Counted from the stretch's first letter, positions 35,735 to 43,381 are shown. The stretch is DNA of 47,429 nucleotides from JBBQVZ01 sp038211015 (GCA_038211015.1 JBBQVZ010000008.1:1-47429); one strand, 5' to 3'. The notes: generated by a model not told the origin, from the letters alone. Numbers and translations: made by a program.

Positions 35735-36883
35735 ATGAACGTCGATCCTCTCCTCGATCCACGCGTTCCGGCTGCCTCGCCCGCGATCCCACTCGCACGT
35801 CCGGGCGTCGCCGACCCGGCGCAGGTTGCCGCAGACGTGGAGGCGATCCTCCGAAGCGGCATGCTCACCAACGGTCCATATGTCCGCCGATTCGAGCAGG
35901 AAGCCGCCGACTACCTGCGGGTGCGTCACTGCGTTGCCGTGTCGTCGTGCACGGCAGGGCTGATGCTGGTGCTTCGCGCGGCCGAGCTCTCCGGCGACGT
36001 GATCGTTCCGTCGTTCACGTTCGCGGCGACCGCGCATGCCGTGCAGTGGAACGGACTCCGACCGGTCTTCGCAGACATCGACCCTCGGACGCTCACGCTG
36101 TCACCCGAAGCGGTGGAGGGAGCGGTCGGCATGCACACTTCGGCGATCCTGGCGACCCACATCTACGGAACGCCGTGTGACGTCGAGGGGCTCCGCCGTG
36201 TTGCGGACCAGAATGGCATCCGGCTGTTCTTCGACGCAGCGCACGCGTTCGGGTCCGAGCACCACGGGACGAGGGTGGGCGGCTTCGGCGACGCGGAGGT
36301 CTTCAGCCTCTCACCGACGAAGGTGGTGATAGCAGCCGAAGGCGGGTTGATCGCGACGAACGACGATCGGCTGGCGGAACGGTGCCGGATCGGCCGGGAC
36401 TACGGGAACCCGGGCGACTACGACTGTCGGTTCGTCGGGCTGAACGCCCGGATGTCCGAGTTGCACGCGGCGACCGCTCTGGCTTCGCTCGCCGATCTAG
36501 ACGAGCGCTTGTTGGAGCGGAACCGGCTCGCGGCCGCCTACACGTCGGCGTTGCGCGGCGTCGACGGGCTCTCGATCCCGCAGGTTCCCGCCGGAGACCG
36601 CAGCACCTATAAGGACTACACGGTGTTGGTCGATCCCGACGTGTTCGGGCTGGACGCCGGAGCGGTCGCCCGGTTCCTGCTCGGAGAGCGGATCGAGACC
36701 CGCAGGTACTACTCGCCGCCCGTGCACGCGATGCGGGCGTACAGGACGGCCGGTGGCACCGCTGGAGCGCTGCCGGTGACGGACCAGGCCGCCCAGCAGG
36801 TGCTCACCCTCCCGCTGTGGGTCGGGATGACGGATAGCCAGATCGAGCAGGTCACGGATGCCATCCGGCGCAGCCGTTCCTGA
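35735..36883 (+). CDS. PglE-like PLP sugar aminotransferase (DegT/DnrJ family)
   Basis: A 382-residue aminotransferase. Core motifs: GMLTNGPYVRRFEQEAADYL, VIVPSFTFAATAHAV, the PLP-contacting Asp167 in LFFDAAHAFGS and the Schiff-base Lys196 in FSLSPTKVV. It would aminate the 4-keto sugar made by the dehydratase at 12726, and the PglD-like enzyme would then acetylate it. ATG 35735 has AAAGGAAA just upstream; ATG 35708 would add nine residues. It is the last clear sugar gene before the HprK-like kinase. Confidence 0.9.
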   Translation: MNVDPLLDPRVPAASPAIPLARPGVADPAQVAADVEAILRSGMLTNGPYVRRFEQEAADYLRVRHCVAVSSCTAGLMLVLRAAELSGDVIVPSFTFAATAHAVQWNGLRPVFADIDPRTLTLSPEAVEGAVGMHTSAILATHIYGTPCDVEGLRRVADQNGIRLFFDAAHAFGSEHHGTRVGGFGDAEVFSLSPTKVVIAAEGGLIATNDDRLAERCRIGRDYGNPGDYDCRFVGLNARMSELHAATALASLADLDERLLERNRLAAAYTSALRGVDGLSIPQVPAGDRSTYKDYTVLVDPDVFGLDAGAVARFLLGERIETRRYYSPPVHAMRAYRTAGGTAGALPVTDQAAQQVLTLPLWVGMTDSQIEQVTDAIRRSRS

Positions 36884-36899
36884 CAGGGTGGGAGTGCCG

Positions 36900-37721
36900 A
36901 TGAGCTTCCGTCGGCTCTCGCACGGCTTCACCGTTCGGTCCGACGATCCCGGCATCGGCGCGTACGTGGCGCGGGTGCTCGAGCGCTTCGCCGTGCCGGA
37001 AGGATGCGAAGGTTGGACCGCGTACGAGGTTCGGGACCTGGGACCCGAGGAGCCCAGCCGGTTCCGCTTGCTGATCGACGAGCAGTGGGCGCTTGCGAGC
37101 GGGCATCCCGCGCACATCTTGAACGAGCTGTTCAGCCACGTGAACATCAACACCGTCGAGGCCACCCGCGATCTCGTGTTGGTGCACTCGGGCGCCGTCG
37201 TCACTCCGGGTGGGGTCGGAGTCCTGCTCCCCGCCCCATCCGGTTCGGGGAAGTCCACATTGGTTGCCGGCCTGATCCGGGCGGGGTTCGGCTACCTTTC
37301 CGACGAGACCGCCGTGATCGATCCGACGACGGCGACCCTCCAGGCCTACCCCGTGCACCTCTCCCTGAAGGCGGGGAGCCGGGATCGCTTCCCGAACGCG
37401 GCGCCCGGATCCTCCGACGGCCTCTACTCCGACGACACGTGGCACGTGGATCCTGATGCGATCCGACCCGGCGCGGTGGTTGCACGGTGCCGGGTCGGCT
37501 TCGTGATCCCGCATCGCTACGAACCGCGCGCCGACACGCTGATCGAGTCGCTCACGCCGGCCCAAGCATTGGTGGAGATGGGTAGCAACCTGATGAACGG
37601 TCGGCGCGACATCGCTCGCTCGCTCGACACTCTCGCCGACATCTGTCTGGGATCGAAGAGCTACCGGCTCACGCACGGCGACCTGGACGAGGCCATCCAG
37701 GCGATCGTCGATCTCACATGA
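36900..37721 (+). CDS. HprK-like serine kinase, first copy
   Basis: A 273-residue protein related to the C-terminal domain of HPr kinase. His96 is in VLVHSGAV, Walker A is APSGSGKSTL (112-121, Lys118), and FGYLSDETAVID carries the acidic residue Asp135. It lacks the N-terminal domain of true HprK, and no PTS genes are seen. Such kinases phosphorylate peptides in some lasso clusters and occur with PqqD-like proteins in exopolysaccharide loci. ATG 36900 follows GGGAG. It lies 16 bp after the aminotransferase and ends in a convergent gap. Confidence 0.82.
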   Translation: MSFRRLSHGFTVRSDDPGIGAYVARVLERFAVPEGCEGWTAYEVRDLGPEEPSRFRLLIDEQWALASGHPAHILNELFSHVNINTVEATRDLVLVHSGAVVTPGGVGVLLPAPSGSGKSTLVAGLIRAGFGYLSDETAVIDPTTATLQAYPVHLSLKAGSRDRFPNAAPGSSDGLYSDDTWHVDPDAIRPGAVVARCRVGFVIPHRYEPRADTLIESLTPAQALVEMGSNLMNGRRDIARSLDTLADICLGSKSYRLTHGDLDEAIQAIVDLT

Positions 37722-37724
37722 GCC

Positions 37725-37738
37725 GATAGCCTGCTATC
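37725..37738. terminator. Short hairpin between convergent genes
   Basis: GATAGC at 37725-37730 pairs perfectly with GCTATC at 37733-37738, with a 2-base loop, exactly between the stops of the HprK-like gene and the beta-helix gene. Position suggests a bidirectional terminator, but there is no T-run and the loop is very short. Confidence 0.35.
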
Positions 37739-39338
37739 AGGTGAACGATGCGATCGGCGACGTCGTCCCGTCGGGATGGACCTGGTAGGCGGTCCCATCT
37801 TCACGTTGCACGCGGTAGACGCTCGAGGGATGCATCGAAACGACGGTCCAATCGGGCGGTTCGAGGCCCGTCCGCAAGAAGTCGTACTCGCCGAACTGCC
37901 CCCCCACTTCGTTGAGGTAGACCGGGCCACAGCGAGAGTCCGTAACCAAAGCTGGTGCCTCGCTCACCTGTGTGTGGGTGGAGATCGCGATCCCGTCAGA
38001 GAAATCCGAATCGCTCCAGCGCAACGGCCCCGAGTCCGCGAGCGCCGACGTTGCGCGGATGCGTAGCCCCGTGTCGTTCTGGAACGTAAGGCATCGTTCG
38101 TACTGGAAGACGTTCCGATACGCTCCGTGGTCGATCCCGATCCCGTTGCGGAATGCAACAGCGCCATGGATGTCGGAATATGTGTTGCCGTTCCGCCAGA
38201 TGAATAGACCGGTTCGCTCGTTGTTGTGGGCAACGCAATCCTGGAACAGCCACGGGCCCGACCCTGTCGCGGGCCACGCGAATCCTGAAGCGTGATCGTT
38301 GCCCATGTTCCCGACCGCGACGGAATCGATCAGCTCGTTCCCGGCACCCACGCCGAGGTTGAATCCGGCGAGGAGGTAGCCGCGGAACGAGGGGATGGGC
38401 ACCATCCTCGCCGCCATGCAATGCCTCCAGACGGTGTCGTTCGTCGTCTCCCCTCCGTCCCACCAGAACGCATCCTCGTTGATGTTGTAGGCGATGCAAT
38501 CGGTGAAGGTGACGCCGTCTGACATGTGCGGCACGAAGGCATGCGAGCCGCAATCACGCACCACGGTCCCTCGCACATCGGAACCGATCGACCCCGAACC
38601 GCACATGTGGAAGTGCAGTCCGTATCGCCCAGTCACGAGGTGATTGTCGTCGGGCAGCGCTCCCTTGCGTGGTCCCACGTAGCGGATAGCCGCATAACGG
38701 ATGGTTTGTGGCGCGGTCGATCGTATGAAGATATGCGTCCGCCCTCGCCGGGTTCCTTCGATGCGGACGCTCCGCGTGAGGTTGAAGGCCTCCTGCGTGA
38801 AGACTCGACCATCGGGGGAGGTCGCCGTGGCGAGCTCGCCCGTGTATCGCGCGAACGTCGCGAAGTCGCCGCTGTCGAACGGCGTCGTCAGGATCTGATC
38901 TCTTCGCCTCCATGTGGGGTCGGTTCCCGAACGGTTCCACCCCGCTCGCGGTTGACCCTGGATATCGAGTCTCCCTTCGCCCATGACCCAGAGCCCGACG
39001 TCCGTGTCGAGGACGTCCATGCCGCCGCCGATGAAATCGTCCTCGTCGATGTCGACGAAGCGAAGGGTGTGCGAGTGGCCCCGCGCCGGCTTCATCTCCA
39101 GCGTCCCGTTGACGACGAGGTTGCCCGACATCTCGAGGGTCACGTCATCGTCGGGATCGAAGCGGAGGGTTTGGCCGGTCGGAACGGTGTGCGACCGGAG
39201 CCTGACGCGGCCAGCGATCGTCGACGTGCTGCCGAGACCGTGGGACGCGGCTGCGGCAGAGCGAGCAGGGGTCAAGCCCAGCGCGTATCCGCTCGCGACC
39301 ACCGAGGCACCGAGGCGGAGGAATTCGCGTCGCCTCAT
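37737..39338 (-). CDS. Tat-exported G8-like / right-handed beta-helix protein
   Basis: A 533-residue secreted protein. The N-terminus is a Tat signal (RRREFLRLGASVV, cleavage near ARSAAAASHG, about residue 32). Residues about 40-150 resemble a G8 domain, with GQTLRFDPDDDVTLEMSGNL and LWVMGEGRLDIQGQPRAGW. The rest is a parallel beta-helix with repeated short turns (RYGLHFHMCGSG, AFVPHMSDGVTFTDC, DAFWWDGGE). The order G8 then beta-helix recalls CEMIP/TMEM2-type hyaluronan-binding and -degrading proteins. Here it may process, anchor or shape the surface polymer. No catalytic site can be assigned with confidence. Confidence 0.75.
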   Translation of the reverse strand: MRRREFLRLGASVVASGYALGLTPARSAAAASHGLGSTSTIAGRVRLRSHTVPTGQTLRFDPDDDVTLEMSGNLVVNGTLEMKPARGHSHTLRFVDIDEDDFIGGGMDVLDTDVGLWVMGEGRLDIQGQPRAGWNRSGTDPTWRRRDQILTTPFDSGDFATFARYTGELATATSPDGRVFTQEAFNLTRSVRIEGTRRGRTHIFIRSTAPQTIRYAAIRYVGPRKGALPDDNHLVTGRYGLHFHMCGSGSIGSDVRGTVVRDCGSHAFVPHMSDGVTFTDCIAYNINEDAFWWDGGETTNDTVWRHCMAARMVPIPSFRGYLLAGFNLGVGAGNELIDSVAVGNMGNDHASGFAWPATGSGPWLFQDCVAHNNERTGLFIWRNGNTYSDIHGAVAFRNGIGIDHGAYRNVFQYERCLTFQNDTGLRIRATSALADSGPLRWSDSDFSDGIAISTHTQVSEAPALVTDSRCGPVYLNEVGGQFGEYDFLRTGLEPPDWTVVSMHPSSVYRVQREDGTAYQVHPDGTTSPIASFT

Positions 39339-39490
39339 CGACCCCCATTGTGGGGTCCACCAAGGCCAGCGTCCAACGTAGAACGCCTACGTCGGGGAGC
39401 CACCCAAAAGATACCGCCATCAGACGGTGCGGCCTTGGTGCGTGTGCCGCATCGTGCGATGTGCTGGAGAAGCCTAGAAGGAGTGAGAAG

Positions 39491-40102
39491 ATGCCAGACG
39501 AGAAGCGACCGGACCAGTCACGGAACCGCATGTCACGTCGAACGGTGCTGAAGTTGACCGGTGCCGGTGCCGCGATCGCCTGGACGACTCCGATCATCGC
39601 CAGTGTTCGGATGCCCGCCTTCGCCGCGACGTCCGTCCCGTGCGGAACGGAGGTCTTCCGCGACGGCTTCGAGCAGGAGGGCTGCGGGGTTCCTGAGCCC
39701 GGGCTCGACAATTGGGCGTCGGTCGCCGGAAGCGTGGATGTCATCGGCGGCTCCTGTGGGACCCAGTACGTGACCACACCTTCGAAGGTCCTGGATCTGG
39801 CCGGAACCCCGTGCCCGGACGTCAACACGGTCATCGAGACGAACACGCTGTTCCCGGCGGGCTCGTACCAGGTCGAGTTCGACCTCGGAGGGTCACAACG
39901 AGGCGACGCCCCGAACACGGTCGTGGTGACGTTCGGGAGCTTGAGCCAGTCGATCACCCTTGCGAGCGGCGACCCGTTGTCCACACAGGGACCGTTCGCC
40001 GCCACGGTGGGCGCCGGCGGGGCCAGGCTCCGTTTCGAGCATGTGAACGATGACTGCATCGGCCTTCTCCTGGACAACGTCGTCATCCGCAGCTGCCCGT
40101 GA
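39491..40102 (+). CDS. Tat-exported protein with beta-sandwich-like domain
   Basis: A 203-residue protein. The Tat signal is SRRTVLKLTGAGAAIAW followed by TTPIIASVRMPAFAA. The mature part has Cys residues at both ends and the pattern FEHVNDDCIGLLLDNVVI, common in choice-of-anchor and carbohydrate-binding beta-sandwich domains of secreted proteins. ATG 39491 has AAGGAG 7 bp upstream. It begins about 150 bp from the divergent beta-helix gene. Its signal peptide shares the W-T-P, S-x-R-x-P-A-x-A-A pattern of the next gene, so both may be handled by the same machinery. Confidence 0.8.
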   Translation: MPDEKRPDQSRNRMSRRTVLKLTGAGAAIAWTTPIIASVRMPAFAATSVPCGTEVFRDGFEQEGCGVPEPGLDNWASVAGSVDVIGGSCGTQYVTTPSKVLDLAGTPCPDVNTVIETNTLFPAGSYQVEFDLGGSQRGDAPNTVVVTFGSLSQSITLASGDPLSTQGPFAATVGAGGARLRFEHVNDDCIGLLLDNVVIRSCP

Positions 40103-40160
40103 AGGGCTGGAAGGTTCCGTCGGTCGGATCCGATGAGATGAACGGGATGGGGAGGCAGCC

Positions 40161-40499
40161 ATGAGTCAGGACGAAGAGGGTCGGCCGGCATCCGGGGTCT
40201 CCCGGAGAACGCTGATCAAGCGTGGGGCCATCGTCGGGGGTCTGGTGTGGGTCACTCCCGTCGTGCAGTCCCTGAGGATCCCTGCGAACGCCGCCGGGGT
40301 GGGCTCAGGATTGTGTGATGCCTGCCTGGCAGCAACGAGCGGAACCGTGACGACACACCAGGTCTACAATGCGTCAACAGCGTGTTGCGACTGCATAGCG
40401 GCAAACGCAGCTGCAGGACCTATCGGCTCGGTCGCTATCTGCGCCTTCGTGACGGGCGCTTGCCAACCATTCGGCCCTGTGCTACCCGGACCCTGCTAG
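40161..40499 (+). CDS. Small Tat-exported Cys-rich protein
   Basis: A 112-residue protein. The Tat signal SRRTLIKRGAIVGGLVW and VTPVVQSLRIPANAAG lead to a mature part of about 65 residues with eight Cys, including CDAC and CCDC motifs. These suggest disulfides or metal binding. The PqqD-redoxin fusion encoded on the other strand (41578-42345) could serve Cys oxidation, though that enzyme has no signal peptide. ATG 40161 follows GGGGAGG. It lies 21 bp upstream of the 46-residue peptide gene. The function is unknown. Confidence 0.8.
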   Translation: MSQDEEGRPASGVSRRTLIKRGAIVGGLVWVTPVVQSLRIPANAAGVGSGLCDACLAATSGTVTTHQVYNASTACCDCIAANAAAGPIGSVAICAFVTGACQPFGPVLPGPC

Positions 40500-40520
40500 C
40501 CCACGAGGAGATGAGAGCCG

Positions 40521-40661
40521 ATGCCTGACAAGAGCTTCGATCCGGCCCAACTGGAAGCCTATCTACGAGCGGCGGGTCTTATCCCCGCTGACTACAACGG
40601 CCCAGTCGTGGTCTCGGCCACGACGAATGACGGCTCGGAGAACGTCACCATCACCGTTTGA
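40521..40661 (+). CDS. 46-residue peptide, candidate precursor of the PqqD/HprK-like system
   Basis: A 46-codon gene with a GAGGAG site at 40505-40510. The product begins MPDKSFDPAQLEAYLRAAGL, an amphipathic helix of leader type. It ends with a Ser/Thr-rich, Cys-free tail, GPVVVSATTNDGSENVTITV (S32, T34, T35, S39, T43, T45). It lies 21 bp after the Cys-rich Tat gene and 30 bp from the convergent HprK-like kinase gene. Length, position and hydroxyl-rich tail suit a kinase or PqqD client. No known precursor family is recognised, so this is inference. It is too short for many gene finders. Confidence 0.6.
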   Translation: MPDKSFDPAQLEAYLRAAGLIPADYNGPVVVSATTNDGSENVTITV

Positions 40662-40689
40662 GACCGGTTCAACCTTCCCGTATCCGGTC
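40662..40689. terminator. Weak hairpin between peptide gene and HprK-like gene
   Basis: GACCGG at 40662-40667 pairs with CCGGTC at 40684-40689 across a 16-base loop, between the convergent peptide and kinase genes. A terminator is plausible from position, but the stem is only 6 bp and no T-run follows. Confidence 0.25.
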
Positions 40690-40691
40690 GC

Positions 40692-41570
40692 TCATACCAC
40701 GGGTGGCGTCATCGCTTCGATGACGCATCGCACGGCGCGACCGAGGTCCAGGGTGGACACGCGATAGCACACGCATCGTTCGAGGATGCCGGCCAGGACC
40801 TGCAAGGTCGAGCCTGGATCCACGGATCCGAAGGCCTGCCGGAACAGTTCGACGAGTGCCTCGGAGCGGCCTATCTCTTGCATGACGGCCACGTCGCTCT
40901 GCTCCTCTGACCCCATGCCGGTCAGGAGGAGGATCAGCGAAGGCGGCGTCGGACCGGCGATAGCGTCGGGTCGGAGATCCGTCGGAGCCACATGCCAGAC
41001 GCGTGGTGACAGCTCGGTAGCAGGCGGGCGGAGATCGGCAAGGAGCTCCCACGAACCCCGCTTGATGGAGAGCGCCTTCGCGTACGGATGGAGGAGACCC
41101 GTCAGCGGGTCGATGGCCAGCGCCTCGTCGGTGAGGTAGCCGCACCCGGCACGCACCAGAGCGGCCGTGAGCGTGGTCTTCCCGGCGCCCGACGGCCCGC
41201 TGATGATCGCGCCCGAGCCGTTGAGGGCCACCCCGCCCGCGTGGAGAACGATGTAGGGATCGGCGTGTTCCACGGTGGCGCGGTTGAGGTGCCACAGCAG
41301 CGTCTCGATGGCGAACGGCTTGCTGTGGGCACGCACGATCAGCTCGGAACCGAAGAGCAGCGGATAGACGGGATCAGACTCCGCGGTCGACAGGGCGATC
41401 GAGTACCAGACCTCCGGATCCTCCTCGACCCGTTCCAGCCCCGAGAGGACGTGACCCAGGAACGCCCCAACGTCCGGCTCCGTGCTGCGCACGCCGAACG
41501 TGAGGTTCAGCGCGCGATAGCAGGGGCTGCGGTAGGCCCACGTCTCGCCGCCCTCCGCCTCTTCGAACAT
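40692..41570 (-). CDS. HprK-like serine kinase, second copy
   Basis: A 292-residue HprK-like P-loop protein. His110 is in IVLHAGGV, Walker A is SGPSGAGKTTL (Lys131), and GYLTDEALAID carries Asp148. It is homologous to, but clearly diverged from, the kinase at 36900. ATG 41570 is chosen because it begins 7 bp after the upstream stop. GTG 41624, overlapping the upstream gene, would add 18 residues. It is the last gene of a minus-strand operon with the PqqD-redoxin and the inactive paralogue, and converges on the 46-residue peptide gene. It is the best candidate for a peptide kinase. Confidence 0.82.
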   Translation of the reverse strand: MFEEAEGGETWAYRSPCYRALNLTFGVRSTEPDVGAFLGHVLSGLERVEEDPEVWYSIALSTAESDPVYPLLFGSELIVRAHSKPFAIETLLWHLNRATVEHADPYIVLHAGGVALNGSGAIISGPSGAGKTTLTAALVRAGCGYLTDEALAIDPLTGLLHPYAKALSIKRGSWELLADLRPPATELSPRVWHVAPTDLRPDAIAGPTPPSLILLLTGMGSEEQSDVAVMQEIGRSEALVELFRQAFGSVDPGSTLQVLAGILERCVCYRVSTLDLGRAVRCVIEAMTPPVV

Positions 41571-41577
41571 GAGGTCG

Positions 41578-42345
41578 CTACCGACCGGCGGCCGAACGTG
41601 CCAGCGAGGGAACCTTGTCCGCACCGATCGTGAGCTGGGACGCGGCTCGACCCTCGCCGTCCACCAGGTACGCGGCGGGCGTTCCGACCCCGGCGAAGAC
41701 CTCTGTCTCGGCCCCGTCCCCGAGCAACAACCTTGGCTTCAGGTCGAGCTCTTCGAGCAACGGCCGGTTCTCGTCCGCGTCGCCGAGGGTGATGAACACC
41801 AGCTCCACGCCTCGCGCACTGAGCTCGGGTTGCAGCTCGGATAGCTCGGGCGCGATCGCGGTGCAGAACCCGCAGCGGGGGCTCCAGTTGACCAGGAGCA
41901 CTTGGCGACCTCGCAGGTCCGAGACCTCGACCAGGTGGCCGTCGGCGTCCGGCAGCTTGAACGGAGGGATCGGTTCACCCAACCCCACACCGGTCGGCCA
42001 CGCATACGACGGCTCGGCCGGCGGTTCGTACGCGATACCTTGGAGCAACCCGGCGCGCCCGATGTTTCGTGTGAGCGTCAGGATGTCGTTGCGCACGACC
42101 TCGAGGTCGGCCACGAAGACGTTGGCGAAGTCCTCAGCCAGCTCGTCGAGCGAAGCCGAGCCATCGAACGTGTTCCACACGAGCGTGGCGAGCTCATCCA
42201 GGAAGAATGCGCTCGCCGCGCCCTCGGCGAGGGCGACCGCCTCTCCATCCAGTACGACGGTGGTCACGTCAGGTCGTTGGAGCGGGACGAAGGCGCCCAC
42301 GATCTCGGCGGCTCCTTTCTCCTCCGCCCCCGCACGTTCGTTCAC
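41578..42345 (-). CDS. PqqD-like domain fused to a thioredoxin-like (TlpA) domain
   Basis: A 255-residue two-domain protein. Residues about 20-105 form a PqqD-like domain (TTVVLDGEAVALAEG, FFLDELATLVWNTFDG, NIGRAGLL). Residues about 118-255 form an AhpC/TlpA-type thioredoxin fold with LLVNWSPRCGFCTAIAPEL (CxxC = Cys158, Cys161), VFITLGD and a conserved cis-Pro turn VGTPAAYLVD. The fusion links peptide recognition with disulfide or peroxide chemistry. No signal peptide is seen, so it is probably cytoplasmic. It starts with GTG overlapping the upstream stop (GTGA) and precedes the HprK-like kinase gene. Confidence 0.85.
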   Translation of the reverse strand: MNERAGAEEKGAAEIVGAFVPLQRPDVTTVVLDGEAVALAEGAASAFFLDELATLVWNTFDGSASLDELAEDFANVFVADLEVVRNDILTLTRNIGRAGLLQGIAYEPPAEPSYAWPTGVGLGEPIPPFKLPDADGHLVEVSDLRGRQVLLVNWSPRCGFCTAIAPELSELQPELSARGVELVFITLGDADENRPLLEELDLKPRLLLGDGAETEVFAGVGTPAAYLVDGEGRAASQLTIGADKVPSLARSAAGR

Positions 42346-43166
42346 GCTGTCCCCTTCATCAGATCGGCGAACCGCGCGAGTGCATCACCCGTGTCCGTCC
42401 ACGCCGATTCATAGCATGACGCGCTTCCGACGAATCGCCCGAGCGCCTCCAGACCTCTGCCTCCGACCTCCTGCAGGTTGAGCGCCAACCCGGCAAGGTT
42501 CGCGAGCACGTACCCCTTACGTGCTGTCTGCAGGGGAGAACGAGGGTCTCGCGCGGGCACCAGGATCGCGCCAACGACCTCTGACGTTTCCACGAACCGC
42601 ACCGAGTTCGACCCCGCTCGCGGCCGCGTGTCGGCCAGCCGTTCGAGAACGTCATCGGGGAGGTCGAGCGACGGGCGGACAGGAACGACGGACGCCGTCT
42701 CCAGATCGATCGCGACCGCCAACTCGCCTGGTATCCCGATCCCGAGCTTCGCGGCGCGCCGTCCGAGCTTCATCAATGTCGGCACGACAGACGAAGGCAC
42801 GAGGGTGGGCACGCCGGAAACGTCGATCACCGAGCCCATGACGTAGAGCGCATCAGCACGCTCATGGAATCCGAGTCCTTCCAGTTCGGCGAGCAATGCG
42901 CGCCCGAGCGCGACCGGGTCGAGCGTCCGCACGATCGCCGAGGACCCCTTGTAGAGGACGCAGAAGTCCTTCGCCCTTCCACGCGGGGGCGGCTCGGGAA
43001 CGACCACCGAATACAGGTACTCCTCGACATCGTCGACGACGAAGCTGCCGAGTGCGTCGGAGAGCCATGCGCCGAACGCGGGCGAGGTCGAGCGCACGGC
43101 GAACCGGACGTCGCCGATCGCGAAGGAAACGGAGACCACCCACCCGAGGTGGTCCAGTTTGTCCAT
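42342..43166 (-). CDS. Inactivated HprK-like paralogue (no P-loop)
   Basis: A 274-residue protein that aligns by eye with the kinase at 40692 from its start (FAIGDVRFAVRSTSPAFGAW versus LTFGVRSTEPDVGAF). The kinase positions are lost. The segment matching SGPSGAGKTT reads LVPSSVVPT (122-130), the His at the HprK site is Met110, and TDE has become PGE. The fold-defining LAVAIDLETASVVP and LERLADTR are kept. It is probably a pseudokinase that binds a peptide or regulates the true kinases. It is the first gene of a coupled trio with the PqqD-redoxin (GTGA) and kinase. Confidence 0.72.
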   Translation of the reverse strand: MDKLDHLGWVVSVSFAIGDVRFAVRSTSPAFGAWLSDALGSFVVDDVEEYLYSVVVPEPPPRGRAKDFCVLYKGSSAIVRTLDPVALGRALLAELEGLGFHERADALYVMGSVIDVSGVPTLVPSSVVPTLMKLGRRAAKLGIGIPGELAVAIDLETASVVPVRPSLDLPDDVLERLADTRPRAGSNSVRFVETSEVVGAILVPARDPRSPLQTARKGYVLANLAGLALNLQEVGGRGLEALGRFVGSASCYESAWTDTGDALARFADLMKGTA

Positions 43167-43381
43167 TCACGCGTTCTGTGGTTTGCGCTCCCTGACGAGT
43201 TGGCGCCCATCGGGTTGTTCGGACACTCGATCCTCCGGAGTCGTTGGTGTGGGTAAGCCTGCCACGTTGTCAGCATCGGACGACTGGAGCAGCCGCCGAA
43301 CGGCGTGCTTTTCCTACGTCCGAAGTCGCTGGCGCCTCGCTGGCACGCGAGGCAAGGTGAGAAGGCGCGGAGGAGGTCTTG
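43167..43381. promoter_or_regulatory. Divergent intergenic region with hairpin at 43334-43353
   Basis: The 215 bp between the minus-strand HprK-like operon and the small plus-strand gene must hold two promoters. A perfect 7-bp stem (GCCTCGC 43334-43340, GCGAGGC 43347-43353, loop 6) lies upstream of the GGAGGAGG ribosome site. It may affect translation or be incidental. No operator or promoter box can be assigned by eye. Confidence 0.35.

Noticed and set aside
36900..37721. True HPr kinase of carbon-catabolite control
   Set aside because: The N-terminal HprK domain and any PTS genes are missing, and the neighbours are polysaccharide and peptide-related genes.
39491..40499. PEP-CTERM/exosortase system
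   Set aside because: The secreted proteins have N-terminal Tat signals and no C-terminal PEP-type sorting signal, and no exosortase-like membrane protein was recognised.
36900..43166. A lasso-peptide gene cluster
   Set aside because: HprK-like, PqqD-like and NTP_transf_5 genes fit, but no asparagine-synthetase-like cyclase or transglutaminase-like leader protease is present in the window.
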